From contig JASGKH010000002.1 in the NCBI GenBank assembly GCA_047600785.1, positions 1,922,001-1,986,000 of the forward strand: a stretch of DNA of 64,000 nucleotides. Direction: 5' to 3'. Position 1 is the stretch's first letter. Every line of letters starts with the position of its first letter. The stretch comes from Breznakibacter sp047600785. GTDB lineage: Bacteria; Bacteroidota; Bacteroidia; Bacteroidales; Marinilabiliaceae. The translations under genes were made by a program, and so were the position numbers. Below, in pieces: positions 8,360-17,410 of the stretch. The notes below the pieces were generated by a model. That model had not been told where the DNA came from. It worked only from the letters and a program-made list of their open reading frames with translations, and did not search any database.

Positions 8360-10627
8360 TCATTTATCCTCCTGCAACTTTATCAGGTTTAATGCCGATC
8401 CTGCTTTAAACCACTCTATCTGTTGCTGGTTATAAGTGTGGTTAGCCAAAATATTTTCTTTGTTCCCATCAATATGGGTCAATTGGAGCGTCAACGGCTT
8501 TCCCGGCGCAAACTCAACCAAATCCAGCAAATCGATAATATCGTCTTCCTGGATTTTATTGTAATCAGTCTCATTTGCAAAGGTTAACGCCAACATTCCC
8601 TGCTTTTTTAAATTGGTTTCGTGGATACGGGCAAAACTTTTCACCAATACAGCCTTCACACCCAAATGTCGGGGTTCCATGGCAGCGTGCTCGCGGCTTG
8701 ATCCTTCGCCGTAATTCTGGTCGCCCACTACAATCGAATCAATACCTGCCGTTTTATAAGCACGTTGTACGACCGGCACTTCGCCATGTTGACCGTTAAG
8801 TTGGTTTTTCACGTTATTGGTTTCACCGTTAAAAGCATTGACGGCGCCAATCAACATGTTGTTACTGATGTTGTCGAGATGTCCGCGGTATTTCAGCCAT
8901 GGGCCTGCCATCGAAATATGGTCGGTGGTACATTTTCCTTTGGCTTTGATGAGCAGTTTGGCACCGGCAATGTTTTTCCCGTTCCAAGGTTGGAATGGGT
9001 CTAACAATTGCAGGCGATCGCTGGTAGGGCTTACAACCACTTCTACTTTCGACCCGTCGGCAGATGGAGCTTGATAGCCGTTGTCTTCCACGTCGAACCC
9101 TTTGGTAGGCAATTCATCACCCGATGGGGCATCGAGTTTCACGGCCACACCATCGGCATTCACCAAAGTATCGGTCAATGGGTTAAAATCCAATGTCCCG
9201 GCAATGGCCAAAGCTGTTACGACTTCGGGCGATGCTACAAAAGCAAAAGTATTAGGGTTGCCATCGGCACGTTTGGCAAAGTTGCGGTTAAACGAGTGTA
9301 CAATGGTATTTTTTTCCTGTTTTTCAGCACCCATACGGGCCCACATGCCGATGCAAGGGCCGCAGGCATTGGCAAATACTTTGCCGCCAATTTTATCGAA
9401 AATATCGATAAACCCATCACGTTCAATGGTATATCGCACCTGCTCCGAACCCGGCGTGATGGTAAATTCGCCATGGGTCTGCAACTTCTTATCGACCGCC
9501 TGCTTGGCAATGCTGGCCGAACGGGCAATGTCCTCGTACGACGAATTGGTGCAAGAGCCGATCAAGCCAACCTCAACTTTCAGGGGCCAACCGTTCTTTT
9601 TGGCCTCTTCGGCCACTTTTGAAATCGGGGTAGCCAAATCGGGCGTAAACGGCCCGTTCAAATGGGGTTCCAATGTATTAAGGTCAATCTCTATCAGTTG
9701 ATCGAAATATTTTTCGGGGTCCGCATACACCTCTGGGTCAGCCGTCAGATGGTGCCTGACGGCATTGGCGGCATCGGCCACGTCGTGACGGTTTGTCGAG
9801 CGGAGGTAACGCTCCATCGATTCATCGTACCCAAACGTCGATGTGGTAGCCCCGATTTCGGCGCCCATGTTACAAATGGTCCCTTTCCCCGTACAGGAGA
9901 TGGATTTGGCCCCTTCACCAAAATACTCCACCACTGCACCCGTACCGCCTTTCACGGTAAGGATTCCGGCTACCTTCAGGATAATATCCTTAGGGGCAGT
10001 CCAACCATTCAACTTACCGGTCAGTTTCACCCCTATCATTTTGGGAAATTTTAGCTCCCATGGCATGCCGGCCATCACATCCACGGCGTCGGCACCGCCT
10101 ACACCAATGGCAATCATGCCCAGACCGCCCGCATTCACGGTGTGCGAATCGGTACCGATCATCATGCCACCGGGAAACGCATAATTCTCAAGAACCACTT
10201 GGTGGATAATGCCCGCACCGGGTTTCCAAAAACCAATGCCATATTTGTTGCACACCGAGCTAAGAAAATCGTAAACTTCTTTGTTCGAATCCTTTGCCGT
10301 CTTCAAATCATCACTGGCACCTATTCTGGCCTGGATAAGGTGGTCGGCGTGAACCGTTGAAGGAACCGCAGCCGTGGCCTTTCCCGCATGCATGAACTGC
10401 AACAATGCCATTTGCGCCGTGGCATCCTGCATAGCTACACGGTCGGGGTTGAAGTCGACGTACGATCTGCCCCGTTCATAAGGCACAGAAGGTGCTTCGC
10501 CGGCCAAGTGGGCATAAAGGATCTTTTCCGTCAGTGTAAGCGGACGCCCCAACGATGTTCGGGTCTGTTCCACCTTTTTGCCAAGCTGGGCATACACCCG
10601 CTGGATCATCTCGATGTCAAAAGCCAT
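8360..10627 (-). CDS. acn: Aconitate hydratase
   Basis: A 755-residue mitochondrial-type aconitase that isomerises citrate to isocitrate via cis-aconitate in the TCA cycle. The three [4Fe-4S] ligands are visible: Cys359 in GLIGSCTNSSYEDIARS and Cys422/Cys425 in ANACGPCIGMW. Other family motifs include IGTDSHTVNAGGLG near residue 158 and the C-terminal swivel domain with GDQNYGEGSSREHAA. Length and domain order are as expected. The ATG at 10627 is the only reasonable start. It stands alone, with no citrate synthase or isocitrate dehydrogenase adjacent. Confidence 0.97.
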   Translation of the reverse strand: MAFDIEMIQRVYAQLGKKVEQTRTSLGRPLTLTEKILYAHLAGEAPSVPYERGRSYVDFNPDRVAMQDATAQMALLQFMHAGKATAAVPSTVHADHLIQARIGASDDLKTAKDSNKEVYDFLSSVCNKYGIGFWKPGAGIIHQVVLENYAFPGGMMIGTDSHTVNAGGLGMIAIGVGGADAVDVMAGMPWELKFPKMIGVKLTGKLNGWTAPKDIILKVAGILTVKGGTGAVVEYFGEGAKSISCTGKGTICNMGAEIGATTSTFGYDESMERYLRSTNRHDVADAANAVRHHLTADPEVYADPEKYFDQLIEIDLNTLEPHLNGPFTPDLATPISKVAEEAKKNGWPLKVEVGLIGSCTNSSYEDIARSASIAKQAVDKKLQTHGEFTITPGSEQVRYTIERDGFIDIFDKIGGKVFANACGPCIGMWARMGAEKQEKNTIVHSFNRNFAKRADGNPNTFAFVASPEVVTALAIAGTLDFNPLTDTLVNADGVAVKLDAPSGDELPTKGFDVEDNGYQAPSADGSKVEVVVSPTSDRLQLLDPFQPWNGKNIAGAKLLIKAKGKCTTDHISMAGPWLKYRGHLDNISNNMLIGAVNAFNGETNNVKNQLNGQHGEVPVVQRAYKTAGIDSIVVGDQNYGEGSSREHAAMEPRHLGVKAVLVKSFARIHETNLKKQGMLALTFANETDYNKIQEDDIIDLLDLVEFAPGKPLTLQLTHIDGNKENILANHTYNQQQIEWFKAGSALNLIKLQEDK

Positions 10628-10833
10628 GGTGAACTATGATTTATGTCAGTTATTTACTGCAGTGGCCAAAAATAGGGATTTTTGCCCAATAAACACAAGG
10701 CCGTGGACGTAATCGGCAACATCTTGCACGCCCAAACCGACAGGCCGTTGTTTGAAAAACACTACATTTCAAGCAATCGGACAAACTTGATGTAAAACAA
10801 CCAAAAATGGGGATTGTTTTTTTGGGATACGAA

Positions 10834-10873
10834 ATAGTAAGGCCACAAAGATTAAATCCTGTGGCCTTACTAT
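10834..10873. terminator. Perfect 14-bp inverted repeat downstream of blaR1-like gene
   Basis: ATAGTAAGGCCACA (10834-10847) and TGTGGCCTTACTAT (10860-10873) with a 12-base loop, starting 17 bases past the BlaR1-like stop. No T-run follows on the minus strand, so it may be a terminator without a U-tract or an mRNA 3' stabiliser. Confidence 0.45.
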
Positions 10874-10889
10874 CCCGCACATCGTAATC

Positions 10890-12422
10890 CTATTTACGCA
10901 AAGCAAACGTAATGGGCAGGGTATAATCCACATCAACTTTTTTGCCCTGGTGCACTCCCGGCTTCCAATCGGGCATCATTTTCACAACCCTTAACGCCTC
11001 TTCATCAAGTGTGGGCGACAGGCCCCTTATCACCTGGACATTTATGACTTTGCCCGTTTTCGCAACGACAAACTTTACGAACACCTTTCCTTGTATCCCT
11101 CTCTTTTGTGCTTCCACGGGATATTTCAATTCAGATGCAATGAATTTTATCAATGCATCCGTGCCACCAGGGTATTCGGGCATTTGGTCAACGGTTTGGT
11201 AGGTCTGTTGCTCTGTCTGCTTAGCATCTGCTGACTTACCATTTAGGTCGGCCGAGGTATACCCGACCACCACCACTCCATCCAGATTAGCCCCATACGG
11301 GCTTTGCTCTGACTCTTTTTTGGACGTAATCAGGATAACGCCGTCCCCGGCCTTGCTACCATACTCCTCTAGCTTAGATTTATCTTTGAGGACTGAGATT
11401 TCCTGAATGGAATTTGGATCCAACTTCTTCATGGTCTCCATGTCAATTTCTTTGCCGTCCAACAAGACCAATATATTTTTCCCATCAAAGGGACGAACTG
11501 GAATGGCCACGTTTTCCTGTTTCGTGCTATCGGACGCTTCTGCGTTGTACCGGAATGTTACTTCTTGCTTGTATTCGGGTACGGCAAATGCATAAAATAC
11601 CAATGCCATTGCAGGCACTGCCCATAATAACCTAAACTTGCGCCACGAAGGCTCTATTGTATGTGTCATCATTTTAAACCGCTTTTTGTTGAGTGAATAA
11701 TTAAACAAATGGCCAATCCGGACCGCCTCGCCACCCATGACCTGATTTAGCAATACCGCTTTGTACACAGCAGGCTCGGTTGCTTTATCAAGCACGCTCC
11801 TGTCAGCCAAAAATTCATGGTTTTGCCTGATGTAACGACCGTAAAGCCATGCCACCGGGTTAAACCACTGTAGCAACAGAACCGTTTCGGCCAGTATCAG
11901 ATCGACCCAGTGGCGTTGTCCGACATGCGAGGCTTCGTGCTTGATGATTTCCCTGCGTTCGATCTCGGAAAGTGAAGGATTGATAAAAACGTAGGAAAAA
12001 AACGTGAACGAAGCCCTGTAAGCATTCGTCGATACGACGCTCATCGCCCCATCGGCCTGGGTTTCGGCCTGATGAATAACGCGTACGACCTTGGCGATCT
12101 GCCATAACAAACGCACCATAAATACCAGTACGCCCGCACAATAAACCGCCCATAGCCACTGTTCCCATCCGTGTGCGCCGGCAACGGTCGCTACAGGTTG
12201 CCCAACCAACACGACATTGTGCTGACCGGAAGGATCAATGGGCACATTTACCACGTAACGTACCGTAAGAAGAGGAAAAAGCAACGACGCGAGCAAGCCT
12301 CCCAAAAGAAAACCCCTGATTGGGACAAAAAAACGTTCGTTACGGAGAACCAAATGGTAAACCAAAGCAAAACAGGTGAGCCAAACGGTTGATTTGAACA
12401 AATACGACGCAAAAGTTTCCAT
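10890..12422 (-). CDS. BlaR1-family M56 metallopeptidase with TonB C-terminal domain
   Basis: A 510-residue membrane protein. N-terminal helices at about 5-25, 35-58 and 88-110 are followed by the M56 zinc-peptidase core with HEASH at residues 162-166 (the HExxH motif) and a further helix near 265-285. The periplasmic part has a segment resembling a TonB-receptor plug (ILVLLDGKEID, then DGVILITSKK) at about 310-370. The last 90 residues are a TonB C-terminal domain (YPGGTDALIKFIASELKYP, VDVDYTLPITFALRK). It lies downstream of the BlaI-like repressor with a 23-base gap. By analogy with BlaR1 it should sense a signal and trigger cleavage of BlaI; the ligand is unknown. Confidence 0.9.
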   Translation of the reverse strand: METFASYLFKSTVWLTCFALVYHLVLRNERFFVPIRGFLLGGLLASLLFPLLTVRYVVNVPIDPSGQHNVVLVGQPVATVAGAHGWEQWLWAVYCAGVLVFMVRLLWQIAKVVRVIHQAETQADGAMSVVSTNAYRASFTFFSYVFINPSLSEIERREIIKHEASHVGQRHWVDLILAETVLLLQWFNPVAWLYGRYIRQNHEFLADRSVLDKATEPAVYKAVLLNQVMGGEAVRIGHLFNYSLNKKRFKMMTHTIEPSWRKFRLLWAVPAMALVFYAFAVPEYKQEVTFRYNAEASDSTKQENVAIPVRPFDGKNILVLLDGKEIDMETMKKLDPNSIQEISVLKDKSKLEEYGSKAGDGVILITSKKESEQSPYGANLDGVVVVGYTSADLNGKSADAKQTEQQTYQTVDQMPEYPGGTDALIKFIASELKYPVEAQKRGIQGKVFVKFVVAKTGKVINVQVIRGLSPTLDEEALRVVKMMPDWKPGVHQGKKVDVDYTLPITFALRK

Positions 12423-12445
12423 TTCATATCGTTTAGATGATCCAA

Positions 12446-12823
12446 CTACGCCTTGCCGCCATTTTGCGACAGTTCCTTTTTTGTTTCCTCCATCAGTTGC
12501 TCCAATTCTTCGATGGAAAGGTCTTTTTCGCGTGCAAAAAACGAAGCCATAGCAGGGAATGAATTGTTGAAATAATTCCGCATCAGTCCAAAGAGCTGGT
12601 TTTTCGAATAGTCGTTTTTAGAGACCAACGGGAAATAAACGTGTACGTTGCCATACGATTTATGTCCTACAAACCCTTTGCCTTCAAGAATCCTTACCAC
12701 GGTCGATACCGTGTTACGGGCAGGTTTGGGATCGGTAAACCTTTCGCGGATGTCGCGCACCACTCCTTCTCCCATTTCCCATAGAATCTGCATGACTTGT
12801 TCTTCTGCTTTTGTCAGTTGCAT
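12446..12823 (-). CDS. BlaI/MecI-family transcriptional repressor
   Basis: A 125-residue winged-helix repressor. The DNA-binding part (MQLTKAEEQVMQILWEMGEG, then ARNTVSTVVRILEGKGF) fills residues 1-70 and a helical dimerisation tail follows. The start at 12823 gives the canonical family N-terminus; the frame is open further upstream to 12940, but that stretch covers the operator palindromes and is not protein-like. The gene is co-transcribed with the BlaR1-like peptidase. Two identical palindromes upstream indicate autoregulation. No beta-lactamase gene is adjacent, so the regulon is unknown. Confidence 0.92.
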   Translation of the reverse strand: MQLTKAEEQVMQILWEMGEGVVRDIRERFTDPKPARNTVSTVVRILEGKGFVGHKSYGNVHVYFPLVSKNDYSKNQLFGLMRNYFNNSFPAMASFFAREKDLSIEELEQLMEETKKELSQNGGKA

Positions 12824-12862
12824 GTCAATGTATTTTTTATCAATCCTTCCATACAAATATAC

Positions 12863-12917
12863 GACTATATTTTTAGTCACAAAATTATTCTTTGCTTTTT
12901 TGACTATATTTTTAGTC
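12863..12917 (-). promoter_or_regulatory. Twin BlaI-type operators
   Basis: The 16-mer GACTATATTTTTAGTC occurs exactly twice, at 12863-12878 and 12902-12917, with starts 39 bp apart. Each has 5-bp half-sites GACTA/TAGTC separated by an AT-rich hexamer. They lie 40-95 bases upstream of the BlaI-like start and nowhere else that I noticed in the window. Assignment to BlaI is inference from position. Confidence 0.75.
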
Positions 12918-12993
12918 GATTTATTCAAACAAAAAGCCACCTTAAAGGATGGCTTTCATTTTTAACTATTTACAGCAGGACACATTGGAAAAC

Positions 12994-14187
12994 CTATAAT
13001 TCCAGATCCACGTTGTGCAATTCCACCCAAGGTAGACCATGCTTGTTGAGTTCATCCATGAACGGATCGGGATTAAATTCTTCCACGTTATAAACGCCAG
13101 GTTTCTTCCACAATCCCTTAAGGTACATCATGGCCCCGATCATGGCAGGCACACCGGTGGTATAGCTGACCGCCTGTGTGCCGGTTTCGTGGTAAGCCAC
13201 CTCGTGGTTGCAATTGTTGTACACGTAGTAAGTTTTTTCTTTTCCGTCCTTCAGTCCCTTAATACGGCAACCGATGGACGTCCAGCCTTTGTAATTTTCA
13301 CCCAAATCACCGGGATTTGGCAACACGGCTTTCAGAAACTGTATAGGCACGATTTCCACTCCATTGTATACAATCGGCTCAATACCGGCCATCCCGATGT
13401 TCTGGATCACGCGAAGGTGCGTCAGGTACTCTTGCCCAAAAGTCATCCAAAAACGGGCGCGTTTCAAGGTTGGAAAATTCTTCACCAACGATTCGAGTTC
13501 TTCGTGGTAAATAAGATACGATTCTTTAGGCCCTATCTCAGGATAGTTGAGCGGCTTATGTATTTCGTGAGGTTCGGTGTAAGCCCATTGCCCATTTTCC
13601 CAATATTTGCCTTTTTGGGTCACCTCGCGAATGTTGATCTCCGGATTAAAATTGGTGGCAAATGCCTTGCCGTGGTCACCGGCATTACAATCCACGACAT
13701 CAAGGTATTGGATTTCGTCAAAATGGTGCTTGGCTGCATAGGCAGTGTACACACTGGTCACGCCGGGATCGAAACCGCATCCCAGAATGGCAGTGATACC
13801 GGCTTGTTTAAAACGGTCGGCATAGGCCCATTGCCACTTGTATTCAAACTTCGCCTCTTCTTTGGGTTCGTAATTGGCGGTATCCAAATACGAAACACCT
13901 GTTTCGAGACAGGCATCCATGATAGTGAGATCCTGATATGGCAATGCCACGTTCACCACCAAGTCGGGTTTAAAACTGTTGATAAGTGCCACCAGTTCTG
14001 GCACGTTATCGGCATCCACCTGAGCAGTCTTTACGCGACCGCCGCCGATCTTTTCGGCAATGGCGTCACATTTGCTTTTGTTTCGGCTGGCAAGCATGAT
14101 GTCGGTAAAAACTTCAGGCAACGCTGCCATTTTGTGGACCACGACGGTTCCTACACCGCCGGCACCAATAACCAAAACTTTACCCAT
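12994..14187 (-). CDS. Carboxynorspermidine synthase/dehydrogenase (saccharopine dehydrogenase family)
   Basis: A 397-residue protein with an N-terminal Rossmann fold (MGKVLVIGAGGVGTVVVHKM) and a saccharopine-dehydrogenase catalytic domain (GITAILGCGFDPGVTSVYTA). The family reductively condenses aspartate-semialdehyde with putrescine or diaminopropane, giving carboxyspermidine or carboxynorspermidine. The presence of nspC (carboxynorspermidine decarboxylase) at 31558 in the same window supports this over true saccharopine dehydrogenase (lysine metabolism). Together they form the alternative route to spermidine that lacks decarboxylated SAM. It is monocistronic. Which amine is used cannot be told. 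Confidence 0.85.
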   Translation of the reverse strand: MGKVLVIGAGGVGTVVVHKMAALPEVFTDIMLASRNKSKCDAIAEKIGGGRVKTAQVDADNVPELVALINSFKPDLVVNVALPYQDLTIMDACLETGVSYLDTANYEPKEEAKFEYKWQWAYADRFKQAGITAILGCGFDPGVTSVYTAYAAKHHFDEIQYLDVVDCNAGDHGKAFATNFNPEINIREVTQKGKYWENGQWAYTEPHEIHKPLNYPEIGPKESYLIYHEELESLVKNFPTLKRARFWMTFGQEYLTHLRVIQNIGMAGIEPIVYNGVEIVPIQFLKAVLPNPGDLGENYKGWTSIGCRIKGLKDGKEKTYYVYNNCNHEVAYHETGTQAVSYTTGVPAMIGAMMYLKGLWKKPGVYNVEEFNPDPFMDELNKHGLPWVELHNVDLEL

Positions 14188-14461
14188 TTTTTGTGTGTCG
14201 TTTTAAGCTGTTATTTAAAATGATGAATTACCCGGCAAAGGAATGAAATTTTTTCAAATTTCACCATGAGTTCGTGGAGAATAAACTTTTGTGTCTTTGG
14301 GGTTCTGGCCATGTAATAACAATTTGTGGCCATGCACGATCCCACAAACAACCAAGTTTATACCCCCTCAAAATCCATGAAGGATTTTATTCGCAATACA
14401 GGGGCATCTACATTGTTCAATATAATTAAATCACACACTTCCATGCCGGAAAATGGTTTCA

Positions 14462-16105
14462 TCAAAAATCGTAGTACAAGTTCCTTAACGAGGTGCGAAT
14501 CCCCACATAAACAAATTTAGAGGTGAGCGTTTCCTGGTCGTTTTTCTCGTTACGGTAGCGAAAACCCACGGTAAAATTGAAATTGTTTCGCGGATTCACA
14601 AGGTACGAGGCCGAGGCATCGGCAAATTCCAAATCGGTTTTAAGTCCCTGGCCGATGACATTGCCGTAATCATTGATCCGTGAATTGTTTGATTTAAAGA
14701 TGTCTTTTCCATATGAACCATCGTCAACATCTTTGCCGTACATGGCCTTCACCGCCTGTAATCGTAAATAGATCCGTTTGCACCGGTAATTTACGATGAC
14801 CAGTCCTTCCTTAAAATTGCCACCTAGCGGATGTGCCAAAGGTTGATTGTAGTGTCCGTAGCTGCTGATGGAATCACTGTGCGAATACATGTACGGACGT
14901 GCCTGGTTGTATTCGGCCTGTACCCTCAGGTTCTCGATGCCAAAGAGATCGAACGTTTTCACCCCTATCTGGAACGCATATTTGTTGGCCCACCAATCAT
15001 TGTCCGAAGTCAGCTCGTCCAGCTTAAATTCATCGAACATAAACTGGCCGTATACAGTTACCCATTGGGCCATTACATACTTCGCATTCAGCCCCAGAAG
15101 CATATTATCGGGCGACCCGATGCCGTATTCCACCGGACGGAGAAACACAAACGGATTGGCGTATTCCAGCTCAAACCCGCGCTTCACGCCACGCTCGTCA
15201 TAATCGGCCCATATCACGGCTTCGAACATACCAAGGCTAAGTCTCTTGCCCAGATTCCAGTCCAGGAAATGGAAAGCCCCGTATTTAACGGGATACCGGT
15301 AGTCGTTCGAATTGTTTTTGACAATATGTGACATGGAGGCCCACATGGCCATGTATTTGATTTTTCCAAAAGAGGTGTTGATCTTAAAATATGGATAATT
15401 GGACGCCACATCGGAAAGAAGCATGGAGCGGTATCCATCGCCGATAAAATTTTTCCCATGCCCCAGCTGAAGATTGAAATGCTTACCCGCATCGAACGAT
15501 ACGTAGCCCGACGCCGACGAATAATCGAACACCTCGCTTGTTTGGTCATAATTTTGACGTTTGGCCTTGCCTTGTCCCGGAACAATCTGGTTATCTATGA
15601 CAATCTGCCGCAAGTAATTGGGAAATTTGGACTGGTTCTCATAAAAGTCGGCATAAAAGGCAAAGCGCTTACCAATTGTCCCGTTCACCATGGCCCCACG
15701 TGTATTCACGTAGGTATTTTTGCCTTCCTGACTTTCCTTTCCCAATTCAAAATCGAAAAGCGGATTGATAGATACGTCGTAATCATCGGTTTTCCAACGC
15801 AATAGATTGTCGTTGACAAAACGCCTGACGATATGTTGTTTCCCCCCCCACGTCTTAATACCGGCATAAAGCAACGAATCCATATCGAAAAGTTCCTCCG
15901 ACTGACGCATTTCGTAATTACGTATGGCCGTATGGAAATTCGTGTTGGGCTGGTAAATAAGTTTTTCTGAGTTAAAAAACTGATGGTTCTGGTTTATCCA
16001 GTAACTTTGGGCACCAAGCAGACTGCACGTGTGTAGCAGCACCCCCCAAACGGCACAGCGCAGAAAAGTGTTTTTTCCTTTTCGATTAGATAACGATTTC
16101 GTCAT
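14462..16105 (-). CDS. Outer-membrane beta-barrel protein, Wzi/RemB-like
   Basis: A 547-residue protein with a signal peptide (FLRCAVWGVLLHTCSLLGAQ, about residues 14-33). The mature part has many alternating aromatic strands and a C-terminal strand ending in FYVD-like aromatic residues (LRNLYYDF). Segments such as LGHGKNFIGDGYRSMLLSD and WNLGKRLSLGMFEAVIW match the capsule-assembly Wzi-like family that also contains RemB of gliding Bacteroidetes. The likely role is binding or exporting a surface polysaccharide. No capsule or gliding genes are adjacent, so function remains open. It is divergent from the alkaline phosphatase. Confidence 0.7.
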   Translation of the reverse strand: MTKSLSNRKGKNTFLRCAVWGVLLHTCSLLGAQSYWINQNHQFFNSEKLIYQPNTNFHTAIRNYEMRQSEELFDMDSLLYAGIKTWGGKQHIVRRFVNDNLLRWKTDDYDVSINPLFDFELGKESQEGKNTYVNTRGAMVNGTIGKRFAFYADFYENQSKFPNYLRQIVIDNQIVPGQGKAKRQNYDQTSEVFDYSSASGYVSFDAGKHFNLQLGHGKNFIGDGYRSMLLSDVASNYPYFKINTSFGKIKYMAMWASMSHIVKNNSNDYRYPVKYGAFHFLDWNLGKRLSLGMFEAVIWADYDERGVKRGFELEYANPFVFLRPVEYGIGSPDNMLLGLNAKYVMAQWVTVYGQFMFDEFKLDELTSDNDWWANKYAFQIGVKTFDLFGIENLRVQAEYNQARPYMYSHSDSISSYGHYNQPLAHPLGGNFKEGLVIVNYRCKRIYLRLQAVKAMYGKDVDDGSYGKDIFKSNNSRINDYGNVIGQGLKTDLEFADASASYLVNPRNNFNFTVGFRYRNEKNDQETLTSKFVYVGIRTSLRNLYYDF

Positions 16106-16127
16106 ATTGGTTTTGTTGATGACCTAC

Positions 16128-16135
16128 TATATTTG
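16128..16135 (+). promoter_or_regulatory. -7 promoter element (TATATTTG) for alkaline phosphatase
   Basis: Matches TAnnTTTG, with a TTG about 17 bp upstream. The predicted 5' UTR would be about 105 bases. It is the only good match between the two divergent genes on this strand. Confidence 0.4.
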
Positions 16136-16249
16136 TCGCATTAAAAGCAAAGTTAGGCTTTTTGCAACCATTTTCACGGCTCACCTGTTTTAGAACAAAA
16201 TAAGCAAAAACGATATTTACTAATTTACCACATAAAAACAAGGCTGAAA

Positions 16250-17410
16250 ATGAAATTCCTTACAGTTATTGCCGCGTTGTTTATCGCAACAGGCTTGTTT
16301 GCCCAGGAGAATTATAAAACCAACCACCCTGTTAGCGAATACACCAATGTGGAAACGCACAAGGCCGTGGCGATCGACAATGCAAAGAGGTTTGCGGCCA
16401 AGCCAAAAAGAGTAATCTTTTTGATCGGTGACGGCATGGGCGTTGCACACCTTTACTCCGGGTACACCGCCAACAAAGGAAACCTCAACGTGTTCCAAAT
16501 GCCATACGTCGGCTTTTCCATTACTTACAGCGCCAACAACTACATCACCGATTCGGCGGCCGGAGGAACTGCGCTTGCGGCCGGAGTGAAAACCACCAAC
16601 GGCACCATCGGCATGGATGCCAATGGAAAACCGGTACAAAGCATTCTCCATTTGTCAGAAAACAAAGGGTTGGCCACTGGTCTGGTATCGACATCGTCCA
16701 TCACGCACGCCACTCCCGCGTCGTTTATCGCCCATGTGGCAAGCAGGGGAAGCTATGAAGACATTGCGCTTGATTTTTTGCAAACCGATATAGATGTGTT
16801 TATCGGCGGGGGACGTAAACATTTCGAACAACGCGCCGATGGGCGTAACCTCAGCGAAGAACTGAAGAAAAAGGGTTATAAAGTGGCCTATTCGCTGAAA
16901 GACGTAGCAAGCACCAACACCTCTAGAATGGCCGTATTGACCGCTGACGAGCACAATGGGAAATCGACAGAACGCGGCGACATGCTGCCCCAGGCGACCA
17001 CTAAAGCAATAGAGGTACTGAAAAACAACAAAAAAGGGTTTTTCCTGATGGTAGAAGGTTCACAAATCGATTGGGGCGGGCACCAAAACGATGCAGCTTA
17101 CGTTGTTGGCGAAATGCTCGATTTCGACATTGCGGTCGGCAAAGCATTGGAATTTGCGGCCAACGACAAAAATACGCTGGTGATTGTCACCGCCGACCAC
17201 GAAACGGGCGGTATGTCGCTGGTGGGAGGCAATATCCCCAACGGTCAGGTGAAAGCATCTTTTAACAGTCCCGACCATACTGCCGAGATGGTGCCGGTTT
17301 TTGCTTACGGGGCAGGCGCCGAGAAATTTGCGGGTGTTTACCAAAACATCGACATTTTTAAAAAACTGGCCGAATTGATGGAAGTTGGCACTACCAGCCG
17401 TAAACGATAA
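16250..17410 (+). CDS. phoA: Alkaline phosphatase
   Basis: A 386-residue secreted or periplasmic phosphomonoesterase of the PhoA superfamily. A signal peptide (MKFLTVIAALFIATGLFAQ) is cleaved near residue 19. Metal and catalytic motifs are visible: Asp61 in IGDGMG, nucleophile Ser102 in ITDSAAGGTALA, a later SQIDWGGHQND, TADHETGG near the C-terminus, and the final histidine in SPDHTAEMVPVFAYG. It would release inorganic phosphate from organic phosphates. A PiT-family permease is the next gene on the other strand, which could take up the product, although the two are 0.7 kb apart. The gene symbol follows family usage. Confidence 0.93.
   Translation: MKFLTVIAALFIATGLFAQENYKTNHPVSEYTNVETHKAVAIDNAKRFAAKPKRVIFLIGDGMGVAHLYSGYTANKGNLNVFQMPYVGFSITYSANNYITDSAAGGTALAAGVKTTNGTIGMDANGKPVQSILHLSENKGLATGLVSTSSITHATPASFIAHVASRGSYEDIALDFLQTDIDVFIGGGRKHFEQRADGRNLSEELKKKGYKVAYSLKDVASTNTSRMAVLTADEHNGKSTERGDMLPQATTKAIEVLKNNKKGFFLMVEGSQIDWGGHQNDAAYVVGEMLDFDIAVGKALEFAANDKNTLVIVTADHETGGMSLVGGNIPNGQVKASFNSPDHTAEMVPVFAYGAGAEKFAGVYQNIDIFKKLAELMEVGTTSRKR

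Noticed and set aside
10650..10880. 76-codon minus-strand frame between aconitase and the BlaR1-like gene
   Set aside because: It covers a perfect terminator-like inverted repeat, is rich in Cys/Arg, and resembles no family.
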